Shown: in pieces, positions 63,160 to 64,000 of the stretch
How positions within the stretch are numbered: the first letter of the stretch is position 1
Layout of the letters: every line of letters begins with the position of its first letter
DNA from: Halalkalicoccus sp. NIPERK01
Lineage (GTDB): Archaea > Halobacteriota > Halobacteria > Halobacteriales > Halalkalicoccaceae
Assembly: GCF_030287405.1 (NCBI RefSeq)
Contig: NZ_JASVVV010000002.1
Coordinates: 62,001-126,000 of the forward strand
Length of the DNA stretch: 64,000 nucleotides
Direction: 5' to 3'
Position numbers and translations under genes: made by a program
The notes under the pieces: generated by a model
The model's database searches: none
Seen by the model: only the letters and a program-made list of their open reading frames with translations
What the model was told of the DNA's origin: nothing

Positions 63160-63987
63160 ATGCGCGTCGGAGCACACGTCTCGATCGCCGGCGGGATCGA
63201 CAACGCCGTCCCCAGGCAGGTCGAGGTCGGCGGTAACTGCGGACAGATCTTCACGACCTCCCCGCAGGTCTGGGCCCAGCCGGAGATCGACGAGGAGGAG
63301 GCACGGCGCTTTCGCGAGGGGACACGCGAGAAACTCGACGGTCCGTGGGTGATCCACTCGTCGTACCTCGTGAACCTCTGTACCCCCAAGGACGACCTGC
63401 GCGAGAAGTCAGTCGCGAGCATGCAGGCCGAACTCGACGCCGCCACACTTCTCGACATCGAGTTCGTCAACGTGCATCTGGGAGCCCACACCGGCGCGGG
63501 CGTCGAGGGGGGACTCGAAAACGCCGCGGCCGCCCTCGACGCGCTCGACGTGCCGGAGGACGTGACGGTCCTCATCGAGAGCGACGCGGGAAGCGGGACG
63601 AAACTCGGCGGCGAGTTCGAGCACCTCGCGCGCGTGCTCGAAGCGAGCGAACAGGACCTCGACGTCTGTGTCGACACCGCCCACGTCTTCGCCGCGGGCT
63701 ACGACCTTTCTACCCCCGACGGAGTCCGAGAGACGATCGAGGAGTTCGACGACGTGGTGGGGCTGGAACACCTGCGGTGTATCCACCTCAACGACTCGAA
63801 ACACGCCCGTGGCACCAACAAGGACGAACACGCCCACGTCGGCGAGGGTCTCATCGGGATCGAGGGGATGGAGACCGTCATCAACCACCCCGACCTCGCC
63901 GACGTGCCGCTGGTGCTCGAGACGCCCACCGAGGACGGCAAGAGCTACGAGTGGAACATCGACCGAGTGAGGGAGCTCAGGGAGTAG
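63160..63987 (+). CDS. nfo: Endonuclease IV (AP endonuclease)
   Basis: A 275-residue Nfo. It shows [16 protein letters not shown] at the start, [22 protein letters not shown] near residue 64, [11 protein letters not shown] near 105, [20 protein letters not shown] near 136, [16 protein letters not shown] near 168, [20 protein letters not shown] near 204 and the C-terminal [16 protein letters not shown]. These supply the trinuclear zinc ligands (His, Glu, Asp). It cuts the DNA backbone 5' of abasic sites. Length is close to bacterial Nfo (about 285). Confidence 0.96.
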   Translation: MRVGAHVSIAGGIDNAVPRQVEVGGNCGQIFTTSPQVWAQPEIDEEEARRFREGTREKLDGPWVIHSSYLVNLCTPKDDLREKSVASMQAELDAATLLDIEFVNVHLGAHTGAGVEGGLENAAAALDALDVPEDVTVLIESDAGSGTKLGGEFEHLARVLEASEQDLDVCVDTAHVFAAGYDLSTPDGVRETIEEFDDVVGLEHLRCIHLNDSKHARGTNKDEHAHVGEGLIGIEGMETVINHPDLADVPLVLETPTEDGKSYEWNIDRVRELRE

Positions 63988-64000
63988 ATGCGCCGGTTCG

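Overview
The window is chromosomal DNA from an extremely halophilic archaeon (class Halobacteria). The sequence is GC-rich with strongly G/C-biased third codon positions. The proteins are very acidic. Many genes start on ATG or GTG with a TATA-like box about 27 bases upstream and no ribosome binding site, which is the haloarchaeal leaderless pattern. Archaeal-type genes are present: Spt5, SecE, FtsZ, XPB with Bax1, archaeal D-aminoacyl-tRNA deacylase, PAC2 family protein and DUF373. The genus cannot be named from this sequence alone. I recognise 64 protein genes, the first cut by the window edge. I see no rRNA, tRNA, CRISPR array or insertion sequence, and no clear pseudogene.

Layout. 1-2351: TAXI-type TRAP transporter. 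2454-4337: a nucleotidyltransferase next to a CDP-glycerol-type polymer transferase. 4391-10149: a thiamine-diphosphate enzyme, an aminotransferase, a three-gene NitT/TauT-type ABC importer behind a structured leader, and a 49-residue protein. 10180-17759: a large RND exporter with an unusual coiled-coil insert, PAC2 protein, wHTH protein, a split RsmF-like RNA methyltransferase pair and an MFS transporter. 17875-21041: the nucleotide-excision pair Bax1/XPB around a 47-residue zinc protein. 21288-29427: HdeD-like protein, then grpE and dnaK, a block of opposite-strand genes (small membrane protein, NAD(P)-binding protein, Rieske fusion, ZIP transporter), then dnaJ. 29476-34426: condensed AMP-binding protein, dicarboxylate symporter, acetyl-CoA-synthetase-like enzyme and a membrane protein with a cysteine-rich tail. 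34746-42646: PolX, DUF5788-like protein, rhomboid protease with AN1 finger, endonuclease V, SDR, glycerate kinase, M24 peptidase and GNAT. 42686-47981: Get3-like ATPase, aminotransferase, J-domain ferredoxin, NTF2-like protein, CinA C-terminal amidase, membrane hydrolase and PHP-like protein. 48095-55758: zinc-finger protein, Spt5, SecE, a membrane protein with a tandem P19-like lipoprotein inserted in opposite orientation, FtsZ1, DtdA and a CaCA exchanger. 55841-63987: AroE, acidic HhH protein, HTH/zinc protein, NDP-sugar pyrophosphorylase, Dph6-like enzyme, DUF373 protein, SppA, coiled-coil protein, small zinc ribbon and endonuclease IV.

How the genes work together. Most of the window is housekeeping: protein folding (GrpE/DnaK/DnaJ), secretion and transcription elongation (SecE/Spt5), division (FtsZ), and an unusually dense scatter of DNA repair genes (XPB-Bax1, PolX, endonuclease V, endonuclease IV). 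The accessory parts with most potential novelty are the putative CDP-activated polymer locus (2454-4337), the membrane protein plus tandem P19-like His/Met-rich lipoprotein that splits the ftsZ-secE-spt5 neighbourhood (49156-51670), the RND exporter whose coiled coil carries two SHOCT-like motifs, the Rieske protein fused to a 460-residue domain I do not recognise, and several strongly structured intergenic regions, including a perfect 14-base inverted repeat bounding a 110-base segment (54261-54370).
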